Shown here piece by piece: positions 34,780 to 46,800 of a stretch of DNA of 64,000 nucleotides. Numbering within the stretch: the stretch's first letter is position 1; every line of letters starts with the position of its first letter. This DNA is from Anaeramoeba flamelloides (taxonomy: Eukaryota; Metamonada; Anaeramoebidae): NCBI GenBank assembly GCA_027625915.1, contig JANTQA010000032.1:11362001-11426000 (forward strand), given 5' to 3'. Below the pieces are notes generated by a model. That model did no database searches, was not told where the DNA came from, and saw nothing but the letters and a program-made list of their open reading frames with translations. Made by a program: the position numbers and the translations under genes.

Positions 34780-35056
34780 AGTCAGAATTTCAATACATAA
34801 AAGAAGATTTAAACCCATTCAGTAATTATAAATTCTTGACTTTAAACATATATCCATAAAATTACCTTTTACAAAAAAAGATAATGGTACTATCAACTGT
34901 AAAGTAGAAAACTTAAAATTATTAGATATAAATCTAAATCAATTTAGAGAACTCTGATAAATCTATAGGGAAGGATCCAGAAAATTTAAAAAATATTAAG
35001 ATTACAACTTTAACATTATTAGAAATAAGCAGTGGCTTTTCACAAATAATTTGAAT
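34780..35056 (+). pseudogene. Decayed coding trace, product unknown
   Basis: Three successive stretches in different plus-strand frames have protein-like composition: SEFQYIKEDLNPFSNYKF, then KVENLKLLDINLNQFREL, then SIGKDPENLKNIKITTLTLL. None is long enough to stand alone. It is probably a dead gene or transposase fragment; the family is not recognised. Confidence 0.25.
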
Positions 35057-36361
35057 GGGTAGATAGAATGGAAGATAAGGAAGGCAAGACATTATTTTTA
35101 TTATTGGAAAAAAAAAGAAAATAATTAAAAAAAAAAAAACAGTTTTACATGAGTAAATAATAATTATTTGCGCAAAAATCAAAAAAAAAATAAAACAAAT
35201 TGTATTATTTTAATAAAGACCCCACCTTGCTAATCATAGCCATAATAATGGTCTTAATTTTTATATGATTAAATTTTATGATCATGTATTTTCATTCGGG
35301 TTGATTATTGTTAAATTATTTTCATTATTTTTTTCTTTTTAATCAAATTCCCACAAAACTTGATATTTTTCGTCTTTTCTTTTCTTTTTTTATTTTCGAG
35401 TTATTCCTACTTTTATATTTCATTATCCCAGTATTAATCAGTAACTATTTGATCTTTTTCCTTAGTAATTCTTCTTATAAATATCAAGTAATCACATAGA
35501 GAAAAAAATATAAAAATTAAAATATGATTGTTTTAAAATCTTTTTCATAAACATCGATTTATTGGAGGTATTTATTTGATTTGATAAGCATCTATTTTCT
35601 GATCTAATTGAAAACTCTAAATAATTCAGAATCAAGGTTCAAAATTTATCATATTATCTTTTTCGTTTATAATAATTCAATCCTTTTGTTTACATGCTTT
35701 AAACAATATCCTTTGTTATACTATGTTTGGACTGATTTATATATATAAAGAATTTTGAAAACAAATTTGTCAAAAAATTTTTTTGTAAAATAATAATAAA
35801 AAAAAGTTCTAGGCAACTAATTATTTATTCCCATTTAAACACATCCAAATTCAAAAAAAAAAAAAAGAAAAAATAAATTATGTACAATAGATTTTAACTC
35901 GGTAGAATATTTTTTTCTTTATTCTTGATTTCAGCAAATATATCTAGTAAAATGATCTTTATTCTAAGGTCTTTAAAAGAAAAAATAAACTTTATTGAAT
36001 AAAAACCTAACTTGGACAATTTTTTTTGGCTTGTTCCTTAATAATTTTCAGCAAACCCAGAAAAAATTTCTAGATCTAAAACCTAATTTAATAAAACTAA
36101 AAATTTAATCAAAAAACTTATGTTCAAAAAATTGAAGAATTTAAGATTCAACTCTGAATTGCTTTAGGTTAGTTTTCTTTTTAACGAATATAGTAATTAA
36201 TAATATTTGGATTAATAAGTTTTTGTATCTTATAACACACAAAATATTATTTTTAGAAAGGTTTTACATTATTAAAATTCACAAAAATATAAAATTCAAA
36301 AACCTACCAAAAGATAATATTATGTCGAAGAGATCAAGAAATAAAAAAATGAATTTATTTT

Positions 36362-37617
36362 ATTAAGAAAGTGAGTACAACTTATCATTTCGATAATTTT
36401 TAATCGGAACAACCTTACTGATAAAATATTTTTTGACTGTGATGAGATATTTAACTTAGAAATCAAAATAAATTTCGCTGCTTTATTTGTGAAAAGAAAA
36501 CTAACCTAAAGTAAACTAGTGTTTAATCTTTAAATTTTTCTATTTTTGGACCATTTGTTTTTTATTAAATCTTTTATTTTTGAAAATTAAGTTTTGGATC
36601 TCAAAATTTGTAACAGTATGAGTGAAATTAATCAAATATACAACTAAAAAATAGACATAAAAAGTTGTGTATTTGAAAGTAGTATTTTTTTTTACAAAGC
36701 CTAATACGAAAGATCACCTTTTCTCATGAAATTAGATGAAAAAAAATATGAAAAAAAAAAAAAAAAAATTAAAACAAAGTCTATTTTCAAAGATTTTTTT
36801 TCTTTATCTTCTTAATTTGGAGGAACCCAAAAAAGTTATTACCTGTATTTCTCGTCAGCATTACTATTTATTATTATTTTATAAAACATTTTTGCAAAAT
36901 TTTTTTTTAGAAAGTTGCTTTCGACGTACTTTTTATCAAAATAAAACCAAAATAAAGAAAAATGTTTCAAAAATTAAAGTAAAAGTACTGAATTCTTAAA
37001 GCAAATAAAAAATGATAAAAGATTCAATCAAAGAATCCGAAAAATAAGAAAAAATATCAAACAGATTCCGAATTATTTTGAGTTTACAATTTAATACTGA
37101 ATAAATAATTATCATATCTAACAAATTCAATTCAAAAATCTTCATTTATAAAGAAAAATTTAAATTATAACTTATTTTCAGAACAAAAATATAAGAATTA
37201 GATTAATTAGATGAATTAGATGAATTAGATGAATTAAATGAATTAAAAGAAAATAGGATTTTAAAATTCATTTTACAAATTCTTTAGAATGAAAAAGTTA
37301 TTGATTAATCTAAAATTCCAAGAAAAAGTATTTACCTGAAGAATTAAAATTAAAAACAAATAAAAGAGAAGTAATTATATAAAATATTTAGATATGATTA
37401 AGAAATAAATAATTTTTATTTATTTTTTCTTGATCATTTTTTTCATTTTTTATGATTTCCATTTTTTAATTGGTTGATAAATAAAATAAAATACATTATA
37501 TGTCACTCTCATATTTATTAATATATTAAGTTATTTGGTGAAAGAAATGATTTGAAAAATTCAGTTACGTAGAAACTGTGACACTCAAAATTTATAAAAG
37601 GTACTTGCCCCCTTAAT
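36362..37617 (+). mobile_element. 1.25-kb TTAAGGAAGTRAGTAC-ended element, copy 1
   Basis: Left end TTAAGAAAGTGAGTACAACT. The right end is GGTACTTGCCCCCTTAA, the inverse of the left terminal type. Collinear with 39008-40701 and in part with 61376-62240. Shared blocks include GTTTTGGATCTCAAAATTTG, GAAAGATCACCTTTTC and TTTATCTTCTTAATTTGG. An expanded 9-base tandem repeat (ATTAGATGA-type) lies at 37201-37245. It ends about 185 bases before the HPS1 start codon. Confidence 0.7.
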
Positions 37618-37801
37618 GCTAATTCCCAAAAAAAAAAAACGCTTTTTTGTAGAAAAATAAAAACCTTAATTTGAGAAATAGAACTACTTTTAATTGAAAA
37701 AACAATTGTAAAAAAATAGACACTGTGGACCTTATCTTATTCAAGTATAATTAACTTTTTTATCATTTTTTGTGTTTTACTTTATTGAATTTTTTCTCTT
37801 T

Positions 37802-40800
37802 ATGCAAGATCCAAAAAAAGAAAATCAAGAAGAAAGCGAACCAATTTTTGGAAACGAATTACAATTTCTTGTTCTTTATTCAAGGACTGGAAACCCAATT
37901 TATTCTAAAAAACAAGACAACCAAATTATGAAACTTGGACCAATCACCACTTCACAAGAGCTCTTTTGTGATATGTACAAACAAAAATTTGCTTATGTGT
38001 GCTGTGGATCGACAAAATTTGTTTTTTATAATTACTCAACACTAAACTTTATTGCAATTAGTTCGAAAGAAACTGTGCATTTATTAAAACGGCTGTTAAT
38101 AATCGTAAAGAATTTATTTTTCTTCAGATTTGGGCTAGAGTAAGGCAATCACATTTTTTTTTTTCATCATTTCACTTTTTTGTTATTTTTCTTCTTTTTT
38201 TTTGCACAAAAGAAAAAAAATCATTTTTTATTCATTTTATTCACAGCCTCAACAAGGGCTTTTTGCCTTCTTTCTTAAAATAGTCTCTTTCTCCAATACT
38301 TTTTGAAAAAAGACAAGTAATAATTTTTCGTTTTATTGGATTTTTTTTACTGTTGTTTGCTTTCACGAAATTCTGTTTATTTATTAAACGATCGTATTAA
38401 AACAATTCCAATTCCAATTCCATTGCAAAACCAAATCACAAAACAACTTTGTTCTTATATTTTAAATAATGATAAATTTTTGTATATTTGCACCAAAAAG
38501 GCATTATTTCGAATGTTTCAAAAAAAAACCTGATATAAGATATCGAATATTGTTGGAGTATTCCCAATTTAGATTACAAACTCCAAGAGAAAAACATTTG
38601 CCAACCGAGATAATAATTGAAGGTATTATAATTTTAGGAAAGATGAACTATTATTGGATCAATTTAATAACAAATTTACATAAAAAATAAAGAAAACGAG
38701 AATTTTATTATTAAAAATTTCCAAAATAGTGGAAGAATTGAAACAATATTCTATTTTTATTAATCGATCAGGATTTAAGAATTATACAAATTTATAAATG
38801 TTTAGAGGAATTAAAAATCTTAGAAAGTTACCTCTGGCCTAATTTGAATGTCAAACAATGGGAAAAAGTTGAAATTGATTTTGGGTTTTAATTTTAAGAG
38901 ATTTTTGTACAAAAAATATCATTAATATGAATCTCTTATCAGAAAAGTAAATTAGGTGGATTATTTTGGGAGATATTGAAAATTTTTGAAATGGTTAAAC
39001 CGGGTACTTTAAGGAAGTAAGTACATTTTACCATTTTGAAAAATTTTAATTGTGTGAGCCTTACTGAAAAATATTTTTTGAGTGGCCACAATGATATTGA
39101 AACTTTGGAACTAAATTCACCATTCACTGATCTATTTGTGAAAAGAAAACGAACTCAAAGTAATTCAGAGTTGAATCTTTAAATTTTTCAATTATTAAAA
39201 CAATTTTTTTTAGATTAAATTTTTGGTTTTATTAAATTAGGTTTTGGATCTGGAAATATGTTTATACGGATGAGTGAGATAAATCAAACAGTAAACCAAC
39301 AAAATCGGACCTCGAAAACGTGTGTCTTTGAAACAAATATTTTCTTTTCGAAGACCAAACACGAAAGATCACCTTTTCAAATAAATTTGTTGAAATCAAG
39401 AATGAAAAATGTAAAAAAAAAAAATCAATAAAAGCCTATTTTTGAAGATTTGTTTTCTTTGTCTTCTTAATTTGTATGAATCCAAACAATTTATAACATT
39501 GAATTTCTCGCCCCATTACTATTTATTATTATTTTACAAATAAATATTTTTACAAATTTGCTTTCAAAATTCTTTTTTCAAATATTATTATCAAAAAAAA
39601 ACAAAATAAAGTATATTATTTCAAAAATTGAAATAAAGGAGTTGAATTCTCGGGACCAAAAAACAATGACAAAAGATTCAACCCAAAATAAAATAAAAAT
39701 TTAGAAAAAATTTCAATCAGATTCAGAATTATTTTTAGTTCTCATTTTAATGGAAAATAAATAATCATAAAATCTAATAAATCCAATCATTAAATCTTTA
39801 TTTCTGAAGAGGAATTTCAATAAATATCCATATTTTCTTATCCCAATCAAGAATTAGATAAATTAAATGAAAATAGGAATATAAAATCAATTTAGAAATT
39901 CTTTAGAAATAAAAAATAATTTGTTTCTCAAAAAATTTACAAACAAAAGTATTTCCATAAAGAATTAAAAATAACTGTTGAGAGAAAAATGCTGGACAGA
40001 GAAAAATAGTTGGGCAGCAATTTTAATTGGGAACATTACTGAAAATGATTTTTAATTTCTTTTTTTTCTGAAATAACTAAAGAAAATAACAATAATATAC
40101 TTATTAGAATAGTGATTAATGTAATTCTACTTTTCCAAAACCTTATCTCTTATAATCTAAAGCAAGTTTAAAAATTACCAATTTCAGAATTAATAGTAAA
40201 CTTTACTAAAACTTGGATTTTTGTTAAAATAGCATGATCTACTTTATTTATCAACCATCCAAATGAGTATTCTACACAAATCATAGATTAATGAACTTGT
40301 AACACATTTAAACCTGGATTTATATAAAAGTCGCCCCATTATCAATAGTATTTGATTTTCAATTTTACGAATGTTCCCGATTAAAAATGGTGTCCAACAA
40401 TTTTTCTGTGTCCAAAATTTTTCTCTCAGCAGTAAAACCAAATTAAGAAGAAGTAATTATATCAAATTTTACAGATAAGATCAAGAAATAAATGATTTGT
40501 AATTATTTTTGATCCATCAATCTTTTCATTTTTTTGAATTCCATTTTTTAGTTGGTATGAAAATATATTATACTAGGATATATTCCACTTTCGTATTTAT
40601 TAAAATGTCAATATATTTTAGTTAAAGAAACGATTTGAAGAATTCAGTTTCACATAAAAAACTGGCACTCAAAATTTGAAAAATGTACTTACTCCCTTAA
40701 GGAGGAAGTTAACCTTATTTGAATACAAATCGGAAAAAAAATTCTCCTTCTTTATTTTTTTTTCTTTTTAATAAAAGAAATATATTAAAACTTGTTCTCT

Positions 40801-43800
40801 TCTTTTTATTTGAGTGTTCCTTTTATATTGTTATACTATTGAATTATTTTTTATTGATGAACTCAGAATACTAAACGAAAGGAATATTCAAGTATTAAAA
40901 AAAAGAATCTGAAATGAAAATTTTGCACTTTTAAAAACACAAAAAAAAGTATTCAAAAATTGAAAAAAATTAAAAGGTACAAAATTGGGGCTACTGCAAA
41001 ATTTAAAATCAATTAACACCCCCTTTCTTCTCATTTTATAAAGCACATTTGTTTTAGGTTAAGATAAAGAAATATATACATTATTAACCCGTCTCAAATT
41101 TTAAAGTGCATATTTTATTAAGCACTTGAAAAAATGTAACGAATTAATTTTTTAATAAAGAGTATATTTAAATTTGTTATATTAAGGAAGTGGGTAAATT
41201 TTACCATTTTTGAGTGTCACTGGTTATGCGAAACTGATTAATTCAAATCATTTCTTTAACTAAATAAATGAATGTTTTTTAAAAAAGAGGATGGGGGTGG
41301 GGTTACACAACTATATCACCAGATTGGAAAAGTTTGAAAATATTCTTTTTTCATAATTATTTGTAAAGTAGTTGGTAAATGTCAATATAATTCTTTTCAG
41401 AACTGTATTAAAAACCTTTTTATTACACATTTTTTGAATGATTTTATAAACTAAAATTGAATACTCTGCACAAGTGTCAACATTGTGTCTCTGTTTAAAT
41501 AGTTTCTGGGTTTATCACTCTGTATTAAATGTTAGAAAAAATCACTTAATCTGTTAAATAGAGAATTTTGAAGTGAATAAATCCATGTCTTCTCAGTCAA
41601 ACAGTGGATAAACAACACATTGTCATTAGAAGTATTTTAAACACAATTTAGTTTTCTAAAATTTTTAGATTTTTCTTTGGTAAAAATCAATTTATAGAAG
41701 AAATTACTCATGGCATTTCACGTACTAGAAGGTACAAAAAACTTCAATTAAGAGTTGTGTATTTTAAGTAATTCTCATTAAATTTATCCAACAAATAAGT
41801 TTGCATGGGTATAAAATAGATTTCGAAAAAAATAATAAAAATGAAATTTAAAAAATGTTCAGGCAGACTTATTCTTTAATTAAAGCTTACGATACTCATT
41901 TAAAATATCCGTTCTCTATTAAAAATTTTTATCACCCTTTACACGAGATTATATATAAGTAGTTTCTTCTAAAAATAAATATTTATCAAAAAGACTCGAA
42001 AAATATTGAAATAATATTCCCAGTGTGTACATTAAATAATTACTTTTTTATATTAATTTCCTCATTTTTTCTTCTCTTTTAATTATTGTTTAAAAATTAA
42101 TGTAATTTAACAAAAAAAAAAATAAAATAAAATAAAAAAGTGTTATGAAAAAAGTACTTGTTGATGGGGTTTTATCGAATGGCCAATCTTTAATTTCGCC
42201 CTTACTGGATAATTTAATTCGTCTAAGTAGAACCAATCAATCATTCTTAGTCCAGGCAAATTGCTTTGAATTCCATAAGAATGTTATTTCCCAAGTTGAA
42301 GAAATTTTACAAAAGGTTTTAGATTCAAATGAGGAAATAGAAATGGTAATTGTTTTCCAAGATACCAAATTAATTGGATATGTTCATACAGAAAGTATTG
42401 AAATCTTAAATTCAAAGGATATATTTTTGCTGATTGTTTATTTACAAAGTTTGTTTTATAATCCAACAGATATAAAAAAAACAACAAAATCAAACGATCA
42501 AGAAGAAGAATTGAAAAAAAATACAAACGAAAAAGAAATTGAAATTGAAAAAGAAAAGAAGAAAGACGACAAAATAAATGATTTATCAAACCAAAAAAAA
42601 GAAGAAAATGAGAAAGTAGAAAACGATGATAATTTAATTATAACCAAAAGGTAATTTTATTATTATTATTTATTTATTTATTTTTATTTATTTATTATTC
42701 TTCATTATGAATGATATTAAATCTTTAGAATGAAAACAATTCTATGAATAATGTGAAAAAAAATTAAATTTGTTTCAAAAAAGTGGTCAAAAGTTTGAAA
42801 TTCTGAATCTTAAACGATTTTCTATTTGTTTAAATCAAAATATTTTTCTTTGGTGTAATAAGATTAAAACAAAAAAATCTTTTCAAAAATTAAATAAATA
42901 TTAATAAATTGAATTCTAACGTAAATTGTTGATCAACATCTATTTTTTAATATTAAAGTAGATCTGTAAAAAAAAAAAAAAAAAAAAAAAGCAGGGTATG
43001 AATATTGATTGAACCATTGCCTATTGATGTGTATTTCAAAATATATTCATCAAAAAATTTCTTTAATTACTCCTTTCTCTCAATAAAAATAAAGATATTC
43101 ATCAAAATATTTCCAAAAAATGAAAGAAAAAGAAAGTTACAATCTTGTGATCTTCTAATTTTTTATTTTGTAATTAGTGTTTCGACTTATGAAATGGATG
43201 AGTTACCCTCATTTAAATAATTGGTTAATTTGTGCCTATATTTTTTTAAATCCAAATTTAACATATTTCCAAGATAAAACTAAAAAAACTAACCTATTAT
43301 TTTTATTAACAATAAAGTTAATTCTTGAAAATTGTATAAACATATTTTTAGTTTAAGTTAGAAAGTCTTTACTTTGAAAAAAAAAATATTTTGTTATTAT
43401 TTTTTAATTACTAATCTAATATTCCAATTCTCAGTGTATCAAATAAAATTAATCAAAGTGTAGGTTAAATAAATCTAAATTTGATAGAGCGTTTAACAAA
43501 AGTTTACAGATGAAATGTAGATCTATTTTAGCAAAATTTTTTTCTTTAAAGTTTGAAAAAAGTCATTTTCTGATTTTCAAAAACTGAAAATAAATGACAA
43601 AAAAATTTCAATTTTGAAAAATTTTTTTGACAAATCGTTTGGACTTAAACACAAGAATAGTTAATAACAAAACAAATAATTTTTGGAATCAAAAAGATTG
43701 ATTTTAAATTTTGAGGAGAAAATTAGGAAATTCCCAAATATCTTTTAAGAAAATTGGATTTGAAAAAATCAAATTTCATCTTATAACAAAAGCACTAGTT

Positions 43801-46800
43801 CTAAGTAAAATTTGAAAACGACTTTAAAACTTTAATATTTATAACTATCTTTCTTTACAGTAATACAAATATTTTTCAATTTGTTGAATGTATCATTTTT
43901 TCGTAAACCAAAAGAATTATCTCAAAAAAGAAAAAAAATCTTTACATTAATATTCCTGACAATAAAGACTTTTTATGGTATAATAATGTAGGAAATAGTC
44001 ATAAAAATAGTAAAAACTTTTTATATTGTAATAAATAAAATGAATTTAATGATTTTTTTATTCAGAAAAAATAGAAAAAAAATTTGATTAAACTGAAAAA
44101 TTTTTCTTTTCTGGGTTTCTAAGTTGATCATAATTTTTTTGCAATTTATATAAGGTATTTCCAAAAAAGTGGGGCATTTTTTTTTACATTTCATAAAAAA
44201 TAATCTTTTTCAGTGAAGGTATTCATTAATAAACTATACCAAATTAAGTTTAATATTTATACTTACTGAATCAACCACTTATGTATTTAATTCAAAGTAT
44301 GTTAGTTGAAATATTCCCAAAAAATGAAAAAAAAAGAAGCACTTTTTTGGTTAAAGCAATGTACGACCAATTTCAATCAAAAACCGGAAATATGGAATGC
44401 GAACAAATGATTTTTTAACCACGAAAACGCAGTTATATGTTTTTAATTATATTGTAAATTTTGTTGGGATTATACATGTTATGAAAATATTTTTTTCGAT
44501 CAAAAAGAAAATAATAAACACCAATTTTCACCATAAAAAAATATCCGATAAAATCGAGATCATAAATTTTAAAAAAATTTATTTCTGCAATACAATACTA
44601 ATAAACAAATTGAAATATTATCAAGAATCTATAAATGGTGGTTAATGATTTTATATATTTAAACACTTTTTTGAATTATAAGTTTACTAGGGATATTTTA
44701 AAATAAATTTGCCCCACATTCTTGGAAATAGCTTATATATAATTTTGTAAGTTTATAATATCACCAATAACATATTTTAATATTTTGGCCTGTTATTGTG
44801 AAAAGTTGGTCCCTTAAACACTTTTTTTGTACAAAACAAATATACAACAAAATTCAAAAAAAATGGTCAATATGTTAAGAATCCAAACGATTTTTGAAAC
44901 AATAAAACACATTTATTGTTTTTCCTTCACTTTGAAAATTTTATCAAGATTAAATCTTTTGGAAAAAATCAAAAATATGGTAAAAAAGAAAAAAATAGCC
45001 ACCAATTTTCACAGCTAAAAAATATTAGATAAAATCGAGATTCAAAAACTTTAATATCTTTTATTTATGTAATACAATATTAAGAAGCAAATTTAATTAT
45101 TACTGATAAATTGCAATTTATGTTTGGAAATTTTTACTTGATTTTTCCTTTTTGAAATTATTCTGATCAAACTTTGAATAAAGCATTTTATGTTGTCAAG
45201 TGTTAAGAAACTCTGTAAAATCAGTTGTTCTTCAAAATTTTCTTTGTTCTGGACTGTTTGATAAGTAACAGTTCAAAGATTTATCAAAATGGATATTGAA
45301 CGTAAAATTTTTTGAAATTTATTAGAATTTATCAGTATGTAGAATCAATGTATATTAAATTTTACTATTTAAATATACACAATTGGGTTTAATAAAGATA
45401 TTTTCAAATAAAGTTACCCTGCTTTTTATAAAATGGTTATATAAGGTATTTCCAAAAAAGTGCTTATTTTTTTTTTACATTTCATAAAAAATCATCTTTG
45501 TTGGTGGAGGTATTTGTCAATTGATAATACCAAATTAAGTTTAATATTAATACCGATTGAATAAATGGATAAGGTATTTATTTCAAAATATGTTGGATGA
45601 AATATTTCCCAAAAATGAAAAAAAATAGCACTTTTTTAGGAGAAAACAATGTACGACCAATTTCAATAAAAAAACTGGAAATATGGTAAGGGTACAAATT
45701 ATTTTTTTTAACAATCAAATGCAGTTATATGTTTTCAATTCTATTTGAAATTTTGTTAAGGTTAAACAAGTTATGAAAACCATTTTTCGATCAAAAAGAA
45801 AATAATAAACACTAATTTTCACACCTGAAAAATATCAGATAAAATCGAGATTAGAAAATTCAATATCTTTTATTTCTGTAATACAATACTAATAAAAAAA
45901 ATTGAATTATTACCAAGAATCAATAAATGGTAGTTAATGATTTTGGATGTTTAAATACTTTTTTGAAGATTGGGTTTAATAAATATATTTTAAAATAAAT
46001 TTGTCCCACTTTTTTGGAAATATCTTATAGATATATATATTGAGTCTTCATAAACTCAAATTAGAAATATATATATATATATATATATTGGATTTAAATT
46101 AAAGACTCTTTTTAGAAACGATTCATGTACTATCTTCAATTATACCAGTCAATACTTAAAAATAATAGATGTTACCAAATTAAAAAACAATTAAAAAAAC
46201 TTTTTAAAGGGATTTTTTTCAAAAAAAAATATAGACTAGAATTTAACTAATTAAAAAAATTTTCTTTTCTTTTTGACTAAATCTTATTATAAAATTTACA
46301 TATATGAAATAATTAGTGAAAAAAATGATTTGGATAGCAAGTCAAATAACCAAAATACAGAAAAAAACAATCAATCTTTTAAAAATGAAGACCTGGATGA
46401 AAAAAATGAAAATATTGAACAAGAAGAAGAGGGAAACAAAAAAATAGATAATGAAACCGAATTACAAAAAAGCAACAAAATCAAAGATTTTTTAGAAATT
46501 TTATTTTTAAGAACAAAAAAAAAAAAAAAAGATAGAGAAAAATATTTGATATACTCAAATAAAATTAATCAAGATACTTTTATTTTATTTATCAACAAAT
46601 ATAAAGAAGTTTTACCAGAAAACATTGAAAATGAAAAAACAAAATTGAGAAAATCCGTTGAAATATTTGAAACAGAAAAAAAATCAAAATTTTCATTTTT
46701 ACCCCCATTAATATCAATTGTTTCATTTGAACAAAAATTCCCAGGCTTGGTACATTTTATTCTTGTAGACAGATTAAACAATAAGGTATAAATTGATATT

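Larger units (their letters stand above)
33226..36361. other. Spacer with repeat copies and decayed coding traces
   Basis: Contains two transposon-related repeats (33766-34372, 34375-34530) and a decayed coding trace (34780-35056). From about 35057 to 36361 no gene, repeat or motif is recognised. Confidence 0.4.

Noticed and set aside
36736-36999. Open frame with a Lys-rich start and LYLLNL motif
   Set aside because: The same frame recurs at 61631 inside another copy of the same repeat, with no conserved domain, so it is repeat sequence.
37802-38139. Exon 1 as a separate Mon1 gene
   Set aside because: The longin fold alone fits Mon1 too, but phase continuity and HPS1-specific blocks in exons 3-4 favour one HPS1 gene.
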